This document shows, in pieces, positions 42,903 through 44,725 of a stretch of 44,725 bases of DNA (within the stretch, counting starts at the first letter, position 1; the number at the start of each line of letters is the position of its first letter). The notes under the pieces are model-generated. The model made no database searches. It had not been told where the DNA came from and saw only the letters and a list, made by a program, of their open reading frames with translations. The DNA lies in assembly GCA_016717325.1 (NCBI GenBank), contig JADKFV010000039.1, positions 1 through 44,725 of the forward strand, in the 5' to 3' direction. This DNA is from Bacteroidota bacterium (GTDB taxonomy: Bacteria > Bacteroidota > Bacteroidia > AKYH767-A > OLB10). The position numbers were made by a program, and so were the translations under genes.

Positions 42903-44725
42903 GAGTTTAAATTGTCTGCAAGTAATTCTGCTTGTTTCAAAACTGTTTCAATTGCCTTTGCTTGTTTGTCTGGCGGATAACCGTATTTCGTTAATGTCCG
43001 TTTTACCAACACCATCAACTTTGCTCTTGCACTTTCTCTAATCGTCCAATCAATAGTTGCGTTGGCTCTCACCTTGTCTGCAATTTCTCTTGCAATAATT
43101 TTTAAAGTTTCATCACCCAAAACATTTACGGCACTATCGTTTATTTCAAGTGCATTGTAAAAGCAACTTCATCAGTTGTCAATCCTAATTTTTCTCCTTC
43201 TTGGTCGGCTTCCTTTATGTGCTTTGCAATGTTGATTAACTCCTGAATAATTTCTGCCGTTGACAAAAGATTGTTCTGATATTTTTTAATTGCACTCTCC
43301 AACATCTCTAAAAGTTTCTTGCTCTTTACAAGATTTGTTTTTGCTCTTGCTTTCAACTCACCGTTCAAAATCTTTTTCAATAATTCAATCGCTAAATTTT
43401 TGTGGTGCATCCCTTGAACTTCCAAAAGAAATTCATCCGATAAAATCTCCAATCCTGAAATTTCGGGTTTGTCAATTCCTGCTGCATCAAAAATGTCAAT
43501 CACTTTATCGCTGCTCAATGCTTCATCCACAATTTGTTTGATGGCAGTTTCAATTTCCAAATCTGTTTTGCCTGTACCTGTTCCTTCAAACTTTACCAAC
43601 CGTGCTTTCACTGCTTGAAAAAATGCAACTTCGGGTAAATGCGTTTGCACTTCATCTTTTGAAATACAAATTGAAAGTGCCTGACTTAACAAACTTACTT
43701 CTCTGATAAATCTCTCTTTGCCTTCTTGCAATCCTAAAATATGTTCCTCGGCTTGCAATATGATTGACAATTTTTCCCTTGCATCAACAGCAAAAAATCT
43801 TCGGTAATTAAATTTGAAACTGTTCTCATAATATGCATCGGGTTCTTCTATCAAAATATCATTTCGTGTTGAAGCATCTTCGTTAAACATTTGCTTTACC
43901 ACTTCTAATTTTTCCATGAACACTTCAATAGCTTTTGAAATATTCTCGGCTGGATTTCCTTTTCCACCTGCATCAGAATAAAATGAAAGTGCTTTTTTCA
44001 AATCGGTTGCAATGCCTAAATAGTCAACCACCAAACCGCCTTTGATTATCTTTAAAAACCCTGTTCACTCTTGCGATTGCTTGCATGAGATTGTGTCCTC
44101 TCATGGGCTTATCAATATACATGGTCGTAAGGCATGGTGCATCAAAACCTGTGAGCCACATATCACGAACTATAACCAACTTCAACGGGTCGTTGGCATC
44201 TTTCATTCTTTCGGCTAATGCTCTGCGTTGTGTTTTATTTGTTTTAAGTTTTGCTAACAACGGTCCTTCTTCACTGGTAGAAGTCATTACCACTTTAATA
44301 ACTCCTTTGCTTAAATCTTCGCTGTGCCACTCTGGTCGCAATTCAATGATTGCATGATAAAGGGTCTGCTGCAATTCTGCGGCTCATGGCTACAATCATT
44401 CCTTTGCCTTCAAAAATTGTTTGGCGTTTTTCAAAATGATTTACAATATCGTTGGCTAAATTTTTTACTCGTTTCTCATTGCCTACAATCGCTTCCAACT
44501 TTGTCCATTTGGCTTTTGCTTTTTTGCTTCTCCGTCACTTCTTCGTCTTGTTCTAACGAATCATCAAACTCTGCAATCAATCGTTTCCTCCTTCGTCAAG
44601 ATTCACTTTCGCTAACCTGCTTTCATAAAAAATCTTCACTGTTGAACCGTCTGCCACTGCTTGCGGAAATATCATACACATCAACATACTGCCCGAAAAC
44701 TTGCGGTGTGTTTACATCAGTGCCT
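42899..44725 (-). pseudogene. hsdR: Type I restriction enzyme R subunit, HsdR-2 (partial at window end, several frame breaks)
   Basis: C-terminal about 600 residues of a second restriction subunit; the 5' part is beyond the right edge. In order (minus strand): TDVNTPQVFGQYVDVYDI, FYESRLAKVNLDE, EGKGMIVAMSRRIAAD, LYHAIIELRPEW, DMWLTGFDAPCLTTMYIDKP, motif VI QAIARVNRVFKD, VVDYLGIATDLKKALSFYSD, then a helical C-terminal domain ending IARE and KQAELLADNLNS. Pieces are 44024-44374, 43141-44034 and 42899-43120, with breaks near 44371 (C3 run), 44030 and 43150, and more at 44.5-44.6 kb. It is of a different subfamily from HsdR-1, so two type I systems are represented. hsdM and hsdS may lie further right. 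Confidence 0.5.

Overview
The window looks like a piece of a low-GC Bacteroidota chromosome, possibly from a metagenome. The evidence is: secreted proteins with type IX secretion (T9SS) C-terminal sorting domains, many Sec and lipoprotein signals ending in SC, a TonB-type energy transducer, an AraC regulator with a membrane-spanning N-terminus, a clade II (Sec/lipoprotein-type) nosZ cluster, and a TAnnTTTG promoter box. I cannot name the genus. No tRNA, rRNA or CRISPR array was recognised.

Layout. (1) 0-10.3 kb, minus strand: two S41 peptidases, an alpha/beta-hydrolase lipoprotein, three T9SS-exported repeat proteins (SBBP propeller, YCF48/BNR propeller, FG-GAP/VCBS with an ASPIC/UnbV domain) and a membrane AraC regulator. 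(2) 10.4-20.9 kb: a TonB-C protein (plus strand), a MacA/MacB/LolD-like export operon, DinB, an M1-aminopeptidase homologue that has lost its zinc ligands, a GNAT acetyltransferase, an orphan protein, a GlxA-like regulator, a membrane protein and a VOC protein. (3) 21.2-31.0 kb: a nitrous oxide reductase cluster read leftward, in the order cytochrome c, nosZ, fasciclin protein, small membrane protein, nosL, nosD, then after a 1.5-kb interruption nosF and nosY. A divergent Rrf2 regulator with three clustered cysteines sits upstream. A perfect FNR/DNR-type palindrome lies in the divergent intergenic region, and an identical 12-bp core lies upstream of the MacA operon. The interruption carries two related tandem-repeat arrays and a GxxExxY nuclease-fold remnant. 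(4) 31.4-44.7 kb: an accessory island in which a dispersed repeat of about 270-300 bp occurs five times in one orientation (A-E). One defence, toxin-antitoxin or lysis module lies in each interval: ParDE; a Panacea-domain antitoxin with a RelE-like toxin (plus a MITE); a YhcG/DUF1016 nuclease with a GH25 lysozyme; RhuM with a type I restriction subunit; then a second, different type I restriction subunit running off the right end.

How the parts work together. The nos genes encode the reductase (NosZ), its probable electron donor (cytochrome c), copper-site maturation (NosL, NosD, NosF, NosY) and a likely NO- or redox-responsive regulator, so the cell probably respires N2O. The right-hand island looks like a repeat-delimited store of defence modules.

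Caution: at least 15 genes are interrupted by single-base frame changes, many in A/T homopolymers, and in most cases adding or removing one base restores a family-typical protein. This looks more like uncorrected long-read error than decay, so I describe such genes as one composite feature and give the break point. nosZ, nosD, nosF, the cytochrome and the M1 homologue are uninterrupted.
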